Assembly: GCA_022824205.1 (NCBI GenBank)
Contig: JAJEAI010000195.1
Coordinates: 1 to 34,809 of the forward strand
Reading direction: 5' to 3'
From: Candidatus Binatia bacterium
GTDB lineage: Bacteria > Desulfobacterota > Binatia > UBA9968 > JAJDTQ01
DNA length: 34,809 nucleotides
Part shown: one piece after another, positions 10,395 through 17,506 of the stretch
Layout of the letters: each line of letters opens with the position of its first letter
How positions within the stretch are numbered: the first letter of the stretch is position 1
Translations under genes and position numbers: made by a program
Notes under the pieces: generated by a model
Told to the model about the DNA's origin: nothing
Seen by the model: only the letters and a program-made list of their open reading frames with translations
Database searches by the model: none

Positions 10395-10420
10395 GCTTGC
10401 CCCGATGATACGAGTATGCT
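10392..10420 (+). promoter_or_regulatory. Possible sigma-70-type promoter
   Basis: TTGGCT at 10392-10397 and TATGCT at 10415-10420 are separated by 17 bases, 42 bases before the ATG at 10463. A short inverted repeat ACGAG-TATG-CTCGT (10410-10423) overlaps the -10 element and could be an operator. Based on sequence resemblance only. Confidence 0.35.
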
Positions 10421-10462
10421 CGTTTGCATGGACCGGATCAATCCCGCCGAGGAGGTGTCGCC

Positions 10463-11233
10463 ATGACGTCGCCGGATCAGTTCATCGACGAGTTGTGGGA
10501 ATACGCAAACCAGGTGCCAATGGTGGAGCATCCCTGGTTCAACGGCATCGTCGACCACCGCTGGAGCCGCGAGCAGATCGTCCGGGGAGAGGTGCAGCAC
10601 TATCTGCGCGTGCGCACCAACCCCATCTACTTCGGCTACATGGCGGTGAACGCGGTGGCCAACCGGGAACAAGGGCTGGCGGACGTGGTGCTGGAGAACT
10701 TCATGGAGGAGCTGTCCGGCGACCGCAGCCACGTGGACATCATGTACCAGTTCCTGGAGGAAGCCGGGATTTCCCGCGAGGAAGCCGACAACGCGGAGCC
10801 CACGCCGGGCACGCTGGCCGCCATCGAAATGATCATCGGCTGCTGCCAGCGCAGGTCCGCGTTGGAGGGCGTGGCCATGCTCGCCTTTGTGGAAAGCCAG
10901 CACGGCGGTCCGGACGGCGCGGCCGCGCGGGTCTACAAAGAGCTGGTGGGACACTACGGCTTTTCCGAACGGCAGGTGGAAACGTACCGCATCCACGCGG
11001 AACAGGACGTGGGGCACGGCTCCCGGCAGATCGACACCCTGCGCCGCGCCGCCACGGACGAGGAGACGCGGGAGAAGATCCGGCGCGCCGTGAAGCTCGG
11101 CATTACCGCGTTTACGCTGGAGTGGGACGGCCACGTCCAGGCCATGACCGGCAGGCGGGATTTCTGGCCGGGTGTCCGGCCCCTGGACCCGGGAAAGGCC
11201 GACGCCGCGACGTCGAAGGTCCGGCAGGCGTAG
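10463..11233 (+). CDS. Haem-oxygenase-like fold protein (TenA/PqqC/CADD-type iron-containing redox enzyme)
   Basis: A 256-residue all-helical protein. HPWFNGIVDHRWSREQI near the N-terminus and the region around residues 85-95 (EELSGDRSHVD) match the TenA/PqqC superfamily. Potential metal ligands fit the haem-oxygenase-like diiron oxidase pattern: Glu in EELSGD followed by His in SHVD, Glu in FVESQH, then HAEQDVGH with His, Asp and His. That family includes CADD (p-aminobenzoate synthesis) and UndA (fatty acid decarboxylation), while PqqC is cofactor-free. No pqq, thiamine or folate genes are adjacent, so the reaction is unknown. GAGGAGG lies eight bases before the ATG at 10463. Confidence 0.85.
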   Translation: MTSPDQFIDELWEYANQVPMVEHPWFNGIVDHRWSREQIVRGEVQHYLRVRTNPIYFGYMAVNAVANREQGLADVVLENFMEELSGDRSHVDIMYQFLEEAGISREEADNAEPTPGTLAAIEMIIGCCQRRSALEGVAMLAFVESQHGGPDGAAARVYKELVGHYGFSERQVETYRIHAEQDVGHGSRQIDTLRRAATDEETREKIRRAVKLGITAFTLEWDGHVQAMTGRRDFWPGVRPLDPGKADAATSKVRQA

Positions 11234-11315
11234 GCCACGCATCCGCCCCTCCACTCGGTTCCCGGTCGTGTCAACCGCGGCTTGAGTACGAAACGCTCCC
11301 TACACCCGTGAATGT

Positions 11316-11480
11316 CATTGATATGAAAATAAAATCTTATTCAATGATTTCTGGTAGTTACGGAATCTCGCTACACCCCAACGAGTCATTCCCGCGGAAG
11401 CGGGAATCCAGGCGGGGTGGGGCCGGGCAATGAGGCCGCCACACCCCCCACACCTGGATTCCCGCTTTCGCGGGAATGAC
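11316..11480. repeat. Composite palindromic repeat element (about 165 bp)
   Basis: A CATTGATATGAAA leader and TTCAATGATTTCTGGTAGTTACGGAATC, then two inverted units: GAGTCATTCCCGCGGAAGCGGGAATCCAGG and CCTGGATTCCCGCTTTCGCGGGAATGAC. The same leader and palindrome occur at 13976-14070 and 34216-34411, and inverted at 29856-30010. Nothing coding is seen in 11234-11608 besides this and the next repeat. Confidence 0.8.
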
Positions 11481-11510
11481 GCTTCTGGGGATTGTTGCTG
11501 CCTCTCTTGA

Positions 11511-11575
11511 ATGGTGTTTTGACACACCCTGGGAAGCGGGAATCCCCTGGATTCCCGGTCTTCGCGGGAATGACG
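11511..11575. repeat. Palindromic repeat copy with TTTTGACACA motif
   Basis: GTGTTTTGACACACC is followed by GAAGCGGGAATCC and GGATTCCCGGTCTTCGCGGGAATGACG. It is a diverged relative of the composite element immediately to the left. Confidence 0.65.
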
Positions 11576-11608
11576 TTCCGCGGCGTCGGGAGCAACGTCC
11601 GCGGCCCT

Positions 11609-11824
11609 TCAGATCGGCCAGCCGTCCGGCAGCGGTGCGCGCAGTTCCCGGTACTCGGGTTCGTCGCCGGAAGTTTCCCGGACGCGTTTCAGCGTCGCGA
11701 CGAGGTCGTCGAGTTCCATGTCAAGCGTGTTGGAGACCATACCCGCGGTCTCTTCGAAGCCGAGGCCTCAATTGCGGTATCAGCCGCCCATGCGCTTGAA
11801 GATATATTTCTCCCGTTCGGTCAT
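11609..11824 (-). CDS. Candidate two-selenocysteine mini-protein (in-frame UGA at codons 15 and 19), or pseudogene
   Basis: From ATG 11824 the frame reads MTEREKYIFKRMGG-UGA-YRN-UGA-GLGFEETAGM..., and then continues without interruption to LPDGWPI and a TGA at 11611-11609, 71 residues in all. The two UGA codons (11782-11780 and 11770-11768) are only three codons apart, giving a U-x3-U pattern that would correspond to C-x3-C. Outside the UGAs the frame has strongly GC-rich third positions like its neighbours, a plausible helical C-terminal half, and AGAGGA before the start. A single hairpin (11733-11752) lies 21 bases after the second UGA and 33 after the first, both within the usual bacterial SECIS range. 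I recognise no family. Alternatives: two C-to-T or G-to-A mutations in a dead gene, or assembly error. Confidence 0.5.
11733..11752 (-). promoter_or_regulatory. Possible bacterial SECIS hairpin shared by two UGA codons
   Basis: In the minus-strand RNA, GAGACC and GGUCUC form a perfect 6-bp stem around the 8-base loop GCGGGUAU, which begins with G and contains GGGU. The loop starts 22 bases after the nearer UGA and 34 after the farther. It differs from the AGGUCU loop of the deiodinase-like gene in this same window, which lowers confidence. Confidence 0.4.
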
Positions 11825-11938
11825 GGGGTCCTCTTCAGAGGCGGTGCGCCGCCTCGGTCCGGTTGTGTTGTGAACCGTGGTCTTTAGCCCGGTTCCTCGT
11901 CCGTACACCTCCATTAGTGTCAGCACACTGGCATTTCG

Positions 11939-12391
11939 TCAAACCTTAGACGCGGAAACTTGACGCTCGGGGCGCGAGAAACCCACCCGCTGGACCGTCA
12001 CAAGCTCCGTCGTCGCATCGGGCTCCCTGTCCGCGGTGAAGCGCACGGTCATGCGCGCCAGGATGCGCCAACGGACCTCCCGCCACTCCACCGTGGCGAT
12101 CAGGAATGCGTTCTCCACCACGTCGCCCGGCCCGCCCTGACAGGCCACGACGGCTTCCAGTCCGGTACTGCCCCGAGGCGCGATCATGAGGTCCCCCAAC
12201 TCCATGAGGGCACCGCGGAACTGCCCGTGCGGGAAGCGTGCATCCAACAACCGCAATTCGGAGGCGGTGAGGTTCGTGATGCGCCAAGCGATGCGCCATT
12301 CCCCGTCGCTCCCCGCACATGCGGTCTGCTCGACCCCGACACGCGGCTCCGCTCCCGCCTCTCCGGACGGATGCTCCGGTTTGCCCATCAT
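11939..12391 (-). CDS. Hypothetical protein, about 150 residues
   Basis: A beta-rich reading frame with alternating strands (EWRIAWRITNLT, VENAFLIATVEWREVRWRILARMTVRF) and no signal peptide or membrane segment. It may form a beta-sandwich. No family recognised. It lies 70 bases downstream of the UbiD-family gene on the same strand, so it may be part of that transcription unit. The start at ATG 12391 is chosen over GTG 12397. A second ATG at 12388 is equally possible. An overlapping frame (11946-12425) is Arg/Gly-rich and is a shadow. Confidence 0.65.
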   Translation of the reverse strand: MMGKPEHPSGEAGAEPRVGVEQTACAGSDGEWRIAWRITNLTASELRLLDARFPHGQFRGALMELGDLMIAPRGSTGLEAVVACQGGPGDVVENAFLIATVEWREVRWRILARMTVRFTADREPDATTELVTVQRVGFSRPERQVSASKV

Positions 12392-12461
12392 GCCCACCGC
12401 AACGGCGGACGCGAACCGGACGCATCCTGCCGCGGTCCGCGCCGGCGATACGCCTGGTTGA

Positions 12462-13823
12462 TCAAGATGTCCCCCTCGGCCGGTACGAAGCCGCCACGAT
12501 GCGTTCCGGGAACTCGATCTCCTCGTTGCGGCAGGCGTCGACGATGAGCTTCGAGCCCCAGTCCTTGCCCGGATGCACGGGGTCCAGGCGGCTGCCCTTG
12601 ACCCGGTCGATGATGGAGATGTCCGTGGCCGCGTCCACGCGGGTAGCCACCGCCCACAGCACCTCTTCCTCGTCGTACACGTCGATGTCGCCGTCCACCA
12701 CCACCACGTGCTTGATGAGCTCCGAGGCCGTGAACGCGGCCATGGCGGCCAGCTTGGCCTCGCCCTCGCAGCGCTTGTCGATGCTGATGTAGCAGTGGAA
12801 CCGGCCGGCGCCGCTCAGGGGCAGGCACACGGACTGGACGGTGGGCACCACCGCGCGCACGTTGCGGTAGATGCTGCCCTCCTTGGGCACCGCCCCCAAA
12901 AGCCGGTGGTCGCGGTGGCCCGCCAGGACGTCCATGCACATGGCGCCCTGGCGGTGAGTGATGGCGGTGATTTCCACCACCGGCGATTCGCCCGCGGGGC
13001 CGTACAGCCCGGTGAAGTCCCCGAAGGGTCCCTCCACTTCCCGCTGGTGCGGCAGCACCCGGCCCTCGATGACCATCTCCGCGTCCGCGGGCACCAGCAG
13101 CTCGTCGCCGAAAGTCTCCGACGGCACCAACCGCAAGGGTTCGCCCATGAGTCCGCCGATGCTCTCGTACTCGTCCTCGGCGATGCCGTTGAGGATGCAG
13201 TTGCCGAGGTAGTAGGCCGGGTGGTGGCCGATGACGCAGGCCACCGGCAGCGCCTCGCCGCGCGCCTCCGCGCGCACGTAGTAGTCCCACAGGTGGCGGC
13301 GCTCGAAGAACATGATCAGGTGGTTGGGGTCGCGCACGTAGCACCGGTGGAACGAGGAGTTGTAGGTGCCGGTGTCCGGGTCGCGGGCGGCCCAGGTCAT
13401 GGTGAGGTAGGGACCCAGGTCGGCGGTGTGGTGCGTCAGCACCGGCAGGAAATAGAGGTTGGGATCCATCCTCACCTGCTTCACCGGCGCCGCCGCCGCA
13501 TCCACCACCACCGGCTTCTCGCGCCGCGCCTCGCGTGCCTGGAACTCCAGCATCAGCTCCCGGCCCGCCTGTTCCGGCGCCAGCCCCAGCGCCACGGCGC
13601 AGGCCGCGCGCGACGCGAACGTGTTCATCAGCAGCGGGAAGTCCGACGGCTCGCCGCTCAGGTTGTCGATGTTGGAGAAGAGCAGCAGCGGCTCGCGCTT
13701 TTGCTTCTCCAGGTCCGCGATCATGGCGCACACTTCCAGGTCGATGTCGTGCTTGTCCGTGACCTCCAGCAGGCGTTCGGGGGCGAAGCGTTTGACCGAG
13801 TCGAGGTAGGTTCGCAGGTCCAT
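12462..13823 (-). CDS. UbiD family decarboxylase
   Basis: A 453-residue protein of the UbiD superfamily, whose members decarboxylate aromatic or alpha,beta-unsaturated acids with prenylated FMN. Visible hallmarks: MDLRTYLDSVKR opening, MTWAARDPDTGTYNSSFHR in the cofactor region, HLWDYY, the diagnostic EGPFGDFTGLYG loop, and GSIYRNVRAVVPTVQSVCLP toward the C-terminus. Length is typical. A UbiX-like prenyltransferase, needed for the cofactor, is not in the window. With the Rieske oxygenase and amidohydrolases further right it suggests degradation of aromatic or heterocyclic acids, but no substrate can be named. The C-terminal third includes VVVVDGDIDVYDEEEVLWAVATR, typical of the family. Confidence 0.93.
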   Translation of the reverse strand: MDLRTYLDSVKRFAPERLLEVTDKHDIDLEVCAMIADLEKQKREPLLLFSNIDNLSGEPSDFPLLMNTFASRAACAVALGLAPEQAGRELMLEFQAREARREKPVVVDAAAAPVKQVRMDPNLYFLPVLTHHTADLGPYLTMTWAARDPDTGTYNSSFHRCYVRDPNHLIMFFERRHLWDYYVRAEARGEALPVACVIGHHPAYYLGNCILNGIAEDEYESIGGLMGEPLRLVPSETFGDELLVPADAEMVIEGRVLPHQREVEGPFGDFTGLYGPAGESPVVEITAITHRQGAMCMDVLAGHRDHRLLGAVPKEGSIYRNVRAVVPTVQSVCLPLSGAGRFHCYISIDKRCEGEAKLAAMAAFTASELIKHVVVVDGDIDVYDEEEVLWAVATRVDAATDISIIDRVKGSRLDPVHPGKDWGSKLIVDACRNEEIEFPERIVAASYRPRGTS

Positions 13824-13960
13824 CGCCCGAGTCTACGGCCCGGCCGCGCGGGCGTCAACGTCGGTAGCCGCGGGCCGGGCCATGGTGCGATTCAACCACC
13901 CTCCCCTTTGCGTTCACTCGAAACAGGCCATGTCGGAACTCCACCCAAACTGGAGGCACG

Positions 13961-14169
13961 GTCACCCCATACCGTCATTGATATGAAACTAGAAACTTGT
14001 CCAATGATTTCTGGTAGTTACGGAATCCTGCTACACCCCGATGAGTCATTCCCGCGGAAGCGGGAATGACTCATCGGGGGCCGGCGCCCCATTTTCATTC
14101 CCCTTTGTGTCGGCTGCAAGCCGACATGGGTGATTCCCCGCTTCCGCGGGAATGACGGTATGGGGTGAC
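13961..14169. mobile_element. MITE-like element, 209 bp with 19-bp perfect terminal inverted repeats
   Basis: GTCACCCCATACCGTCATT at 13961-13979 is exactly inverted at 14151-14169. Inside are the CATTGATATGAAA leader, GGTAGTTACGGAATC, the palindrome GAGTCATTCCCGCGGAAGCGGGAATGACTC, and a second unit with GCCGGCGCCCCATTTTCATTCCCCTTTGTG that also occurs, inverted, at 29800-29860. No protein is encoded and no clear target duplication is visible. It occupies most of the 500-base gap between the UbiD gene and the pseudouridine synthase. The rest of that gap (13824-13960, 14170-14325) shows nothing I can name. Confidence 0.7.
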
Positions 14170-14325
14170 GGCGCCATCCCGCGGCCAGGCAAAGTACCTG
14201 ACACAGGCCGGGCAGTCCGAATCCGGTCGGCGCGGCTGGACTTGAGAACGTCCGTTGCAATCACCGGATGAAAGGACCAAGCTCTGGCTGTGTCCGGTAC
14301 GAAACCGCCGGCGCCCTTCGTCTCC

Positions 14326-15297
14326 ATGAACACAACGACTCGAGACCCCGCACCCCAGGTCCGGCTGATCGTGCCCCAGGCCCTCCACGGCAAGCGCCTG
14401 GACGCCGCCTTGGCGGCGCTCCTGCCCGACCACTCGCGCTCCCGCCTCCAGCGGCTCGTGCGCGACGGACACGTCCGCCTCGACGGCCGCATCCCGGAGT
14501 GCTCGGACAAGGTCGCGGTGAGTGCCCGCATCGAGATGGGGATGCCGCCGCCCGCGGAGGTCTCCTGGAAGCCGCAGCCCATCCCGCTTGAAATCATTCA
14601 CGAAGACGAAGCCCTGCTGGTGATCGACAAGCCGCCGGGAATGGTGGTGCACCCAGGGGCGGGCAACCCCGAGGGCACCCTGCTCAACGCCGTCATGCAC
14701 CACGCCCCCTCCCTTGAGACCGTGCCGCGGGCCGGCATCGTGCACCGGCTGGACAAGGACACTTCGGGCCTCCTGGTGGTGGCCAAGACCGACGCCGTGC
14801 GCCTGCGGCTGGTCCGGGACCTGCAGGCGCGGCGCATCAAGCGGGAATACCTGGCGCTGGTGCGTGGTGTCGTCCGGGCCGGCGGCTCCGTCGCCGCTCC
14901 CATCGGCCGCCACCCTGTCCACCGCACCCGCATGTCGGTGAATCAGCGCGGCAAGGAGGCCACAAGCCACTACACGGTCACGGCCGCCTACCGCGGCCAC
15001 ACGCTCCTGCGCGTTCGACTGGAATCCGGCCGCACCCACCAGATCCGCGTGCACATGGCCCACATCGGACATCCCGTAGTGGGCGATCCGGTGTACGGCG
15101 GGCGCGGAGCACTCGCCACCAAGGATCGGAAGTCCGGCGCCACGGAACTGTTGCGCGGCTTTCGGCGGCAGGCCCTGCACGCGGAGCGGCTCGGGCTGAT
15201 CCATCCGGGAACGGGTGAACCCGTCGAATGGACCGCGCCGATGCCCGCGGACATGCGGGCACTCGTGAAGGCGCTGGCGGAAGACGCCCGTTCTTGA
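14326..15297 (+). CDS. rluD: RluD/RluA family 23S rRNA pseudouridine synthase
   Basis: A protein of about 323 residues. An N-terminal S4 RNA-binding domain (GKRLDAALAALLPDHSRSRLQRLVRDGHVRLDGR, residues 22-55) is followed by the catalytic domain with LLVIDKPPGMVVHPG and the signature HRLDKDTSGLLVVAKT. Asp143 in HRLD is the catalytic residue. A C-terminal GRTHQIRVHMAHIGHPVVGDPVYGG completes the RluD pattern. It converts specific uridines in 23S rRNA (1911, 1915 and 1917 in E. coli) to pseudouridine. The start at 14326 matches the family's short N-terminus. GTG 14290 is possible but adds 12 residues with no counterpart, and neither start has a clear ribosome binding site. Confidence 0.93.
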   Translation: MNTTTRDPAPQVRLIVPQALHGKRLDAALAALLPDHSRSRLQRLVRDGHVRLDGRIPECSDKVAVSARIEMGMPPPAEVSWKPQPIPLEIIHEDEALLVIDKPPGMVVHPGAGNPEGTLLNAVMHHAPSLETVPRAGIVHRLDKDTSGLLVVAKTDAVRLRLVRDLQARRIKREYLALVRGVVRAGGSVAAPIGRHPVHRTRMSVNQRGKEATSHYTVTAAYRGHTLLRVRLESGRTHQIRVHMAHIGHPVVGDPVYGGRGALATKDRKSGATELLRGFRRQALHAERLGLIHPGTGEPVEWTAPMPADMRALVKALAEDARS

Positions 15298-15312
15298 GAC
15301 CGCGCAACGGAC

Positions 15313-15331
15313 GCCGCCGCGGCGAGGCGGC
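15313..15331 (+). other. GC hairpin after the pseudouridine synthase gene
   Basis: GCCGCC and GGCGGC flank a 7-base loop, 16 bases after the rluD stop. There is no U tract, so it is at best a weak or factor-assisted terminator, or a stability element between rluD and the selenoprotein gene. Confidence 0.35.
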
Positions 15332-15454
15332 TGCCGCATGGGACACGACGCGGGTCACAAGACGCACGGTTCCGTTGACGCACCGTTTGGTAGTAGAATC
15401 GCGGAACTCGGAGGGGCTGGCAAACAGCCTTCAAAAGAACAAAGGAGTCCACAG

Positions 15455-16159
15455 ATGGGTCAATCAGACGGCGCCTACAACTACGAAACCTTCAACCGAT
15501 CGGAAAGCTCGGCCAAGGCCGGCGAGTTCGCCGCGCGCCTGCGCGCCGGGGAGGAGGCTCCGGACTTCACCCTTCCGACCCTGGAAGGCGAACAGGTCCG
15601 GCTCTCCGCATTCAAGGGCAGCAAGCACGTGCTACTGGAGTTCGGCAGCATCACCTGACCGCCCTTCGTGGGCGAGGTCTCGCCCCTCAACGAAATGTAC
15701 CGGAACTATCGCGACAAAGGCTTCGAGTTCCTCACCATCTACGTGCGCGAGCCCCATCCCGGAGAGAACTACGGTCCCCACAAAGACCTGGAGCAGAAGC
15801 TGGAATACGCGCGCCACTGCCGGGACCAGGACGGCATCGAAAACCCGCTCCTGGTGGACGACCTCGAAGGCACCGTGCACCAGCTCTACGGCGTCCTGCC
15901 CAACATGGTCTACATCGTCAGCAACGAAGGCCGCATCGTCTACAAGGCCATGTGGACCGACCACGACGAGATCCAGGTGGTGCTGGACAACCTGGTCATG
16001 GCCGACGAGCTGCGCGCCCAGGGCGTGCGCCTGAAGCCCTCCCTCACCGAGAAGATCAACTTCATCCCCGCCCAGTACGCCGGCGGCCTCCGCGAAAAGG
16101 TCTTCGACCGGGCGGGTCCGAAGGCGTGGCAGGACTACGAGTCGACGTTCGGAGGGTAG
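15455..16159 (+). CDS. Deiodinase-like redoxin selenoprotein (Sec encoded by UGA at 15656-15658)
   Basis: A thioredoxin-fold protein of 234 residues if UGA codon 68 is read as selenocysteine. Before it comes a redoxin N-terminus (GEEAPDFTLPTLEGEQVRL, FKGSKHVLLEFGS). The UGA sits in FGSIT-U-PPF, exactly where iodothyronine deiodinases have FGSxT-U-PxF. The next 30 residues keep the deiodinase pattern IYxxExHP (Glu99, His101). The frame stays open on both sides, the start has AAAGGAG seven bases upstream, and the only cysteine is Cys122. A bacterial SECIS hairpin follows the UGA. The C-terminal 60 residues (KINFIPAQYAGGLREKVFDRAG) extend the fold. Likely a Sec-dependent thiol oxidoreductase or reductive dehalogenase of an unknown substrate; thyroid hormone is not implied. 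A standard gene caller would split it into two ORFs. Confidence 0.92.
15656..15690 (+). promoter_or_regulatory. UGA Sec codon and bacterial SECIS element
   Basis: After UGA (15656-15658), GGGCG (15670-15674) and CGCCC (15681-15685) form a perfect stem around AGGUCU (15675-15680), extendable by an A-U pair. The GGU of the loop begins 18 bases after the UGA. From memory, E. coli fdhF has the same AGGUCU apical loop at almost the same distance. This is the recruitment site expected for SelB and Sec-tRNA. Confidence 0.88.
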
Positions 16160-16194
16160 CGGCGACGGGGATTTGGACGCCTGGGGGCACTCAC

Positions 16195-16232
16195 GATTAC
16201 CCTCTTGAGTAAATTTACTCAAGAGGGTAATC
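16195..16232. promoter_or_regulatory. 38-bp perfect palindrome upstream of the ATPase gene
   Basis: GATTACCCTCTTGAGTAAA is followed without any spacer by its exact reverse complement, ending nine bases before the ATG at 16241. It is AT-rich compared with its surroundings. Possible roles: a dimeric operator controlling the ATPase/STAND pair, a terminator-like or cruciform structure after the selenoprotein gene, or the end of an inserted segment. No U tract follows. Confidence 0.85.
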
Positions 16233-16240
16233 TGTCCTCC

Positions 16241-17506
16241 ATGGCCATCTACGAGCGCAAGCAACTCGCCACCCTTCTCGAACGTCTTGACGAGCCTCCC
16301 CGGACTCTGATCTTTGTCGCCGGGCCGCGGCAGGTCGGCAAAACCACCCTGGTCGAGCAGGCAAAGGCAGCGCTGGGCCGGGATCTCCTCTTGGTTCGCG
16401 TCGACCAACCCGATGCACGACCATCGCGGACATCCACGGAACCATCTGATACGACTTCCTTTGGCACCCCGGTTAGAGTACCGAGGGAGCCCGATACCGC
16501 GTGGCTTGTCGATGTCTGGCAACGTGCGCGTTCACACGCTGACTTGTCCGGGGAGGGTTGCGTGCTGGCCCTTGACGAGATTCAGAAAATCCCTAGGTGG
16601 TCGGAAGCGGTTAAGGGGCTCTGGGACGCCGATCGTTACGAGCGACGACGTCTGCACGTAATATTGTCGGGCTCCTCACCACTCTTGATGCAGCGTGATC
16701 TGACTGAAAGCCTGGCCGGGCGCTTCGAGACGATCAGTCTCAAACACTGGTCCTTCGCCGAGATGTCCCAGGCGTTCGGCCTGGCCTTGTCGGAGTACGT
16801 TTACTTCGGCGGCTATCCGGGGGCGTGGGACTATATCGATGATCACGTTCGTTGGCACGATTACATATTTCGAGCATTGGTGGAGCCCAACATCGAGCGC
16901 GACATACTCGCCATGCAACGCGTGGACAAGCCCGCGTTGCTGAAGCAGTTGTTCGAGGTGGGTGCCACATCCTCCGGGCAGATCCTGTCCTATACCAAGA
17001 TGCTCGGCCAACTCCAGGACGCCGGCAACACCACGACTCTGGCCCGATATCTGGACCTCCTGGAGAGAGTCGGGCTGTTGGCGGGACTCGGAAACTACAC
17101 CGGCGGGATATATCGCCGACGGGCATCGAGCCCCAAACTGAACGTCCTCAACACCGGACTGATGTCGGCTTTCTCCGGTTACACTTTCGAGGAGGCTCAG
17201 GCAGACCGGACATTCTGGGGCCGTTTGGTCGAGAGTGCGGTTGGCGCACACTTGTGGAACACGGCCACGGCACCGAGCCGTCTTTGGTACTGGCGCCAAA
17301 ACGGATCTGAAGTCGACTTCGTGCTTCAACGGGGACCCCGCTTGGCAGCCTTCGAGGTCAAGAGCCACAAAGGTCGGGCTGACCGCCGAGGACTGGCCGA
17401 GTTTCGGGACCGGTTCCGCCCGGTGCAAACCGTGGTGGTAGGCGGCGACGGCATGGCGCTCGAAGAGTTTCTGTCGGTTCCGGCAGATGACTGGTTCAAG
17501 ACGTGA
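16241..17506 (+). CDS. AAA ATPase with DUF4143 domain
   Basis: A 421-residue protein. Walker A is GPRQVGKTT (residues 28-36), Walker B is GCVLALDEIQK, and SGSSPLL follows as a sensor strand. The second half has YVYFGGYPG and a C-terminal SEVDFVL...AAFEVKSH, in which D plus ExK gives a PD-(D/E)XK-like motif. This is the AAA_14/DUF4143 architecture found in mobile bacterial gene sets; its biochemical role is poorly known. The start at 16241 is chosen because the upstream frame (TTG 16205) runs through the palindrome. Its stop overlaps the ATG of the STAND-type gene (TGATG), so they are coupled. Codon use is less GC-biased than the flanks, suggesting transfer. The 60-residue stretch between P-loop and Walker B is Ser/Thr/Asp-rich. 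Confidence 0.88.
   Translation: MAIYERKQLATLLERLDEPPRTLIFVAGPRQVGKTTLVEQAKAALGRDLLLVRVDQPDARPSRTSTEPSDTTSFGTPVRVPREPDTAWLVDVWQRARSHADLSGEGCVLALDEIQKIPRWSEAVKGLWDADRYERRRLHVILSGSSPLLMQRDLTESLAGRFETISLKHWSFAEMSQAFGLALSEYVYFGGYPGAWDYIDDHVRWHDYIFRALVEPNIERDILAMQRVDKPALLKQLFEVGATSSGQILSYTKMLGQLQDAGNTTTLARYLDLLERVGLLAGLGNYTGGIYRRRASSPKLNVLNTGLMSAFSGYTFEEAQADRTFWGRLVESAVGAHLWNTATAPSRLWYWRQNGSEVDFVLQRGPRLAAFEVKSHKGRADRRGLAEFRDRFRPVQTVVVGGDGMALEEFLSVPADDWFKT

Noticed and set aside
8555..10408. 617-residue plus-strand open frame opposite the stomatin/NfeD genes
   Set aside because: Arg/His/Leu-rich composition typical of antisense frames in GC-rich DNA. The minus-strand proteins have recognisable families.
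11316..11575. CRISPR array
   Set aside because: The repeats are inverted, unequal in spacing, and dispersed across the window, with conserved rather than variable spacers and no cas genes.
11492..11887. 131-residue plus-strand frame across 11492-11887
   Set aside because: It begins inside repeats, has no ribosome binding site, and lies antisense to the two-UGA frame, which is more protein-like.
15338..15658. 106-residue truncated redoxin and a separate protein from 15668
   Set aside because: The two are one frame joined at a UGA with a SECIS hairpin. The ribosome binding site points to ATG 15455, and splitting would remove the active site.
15650..15670. Frameshift or nonsense mutation in the deiodinase-like gene
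   Set aside because: No frame change occurs: the frame is the same on both sides, and TGA sits exactly at the catalytic position followed by a SECIS-type loop.
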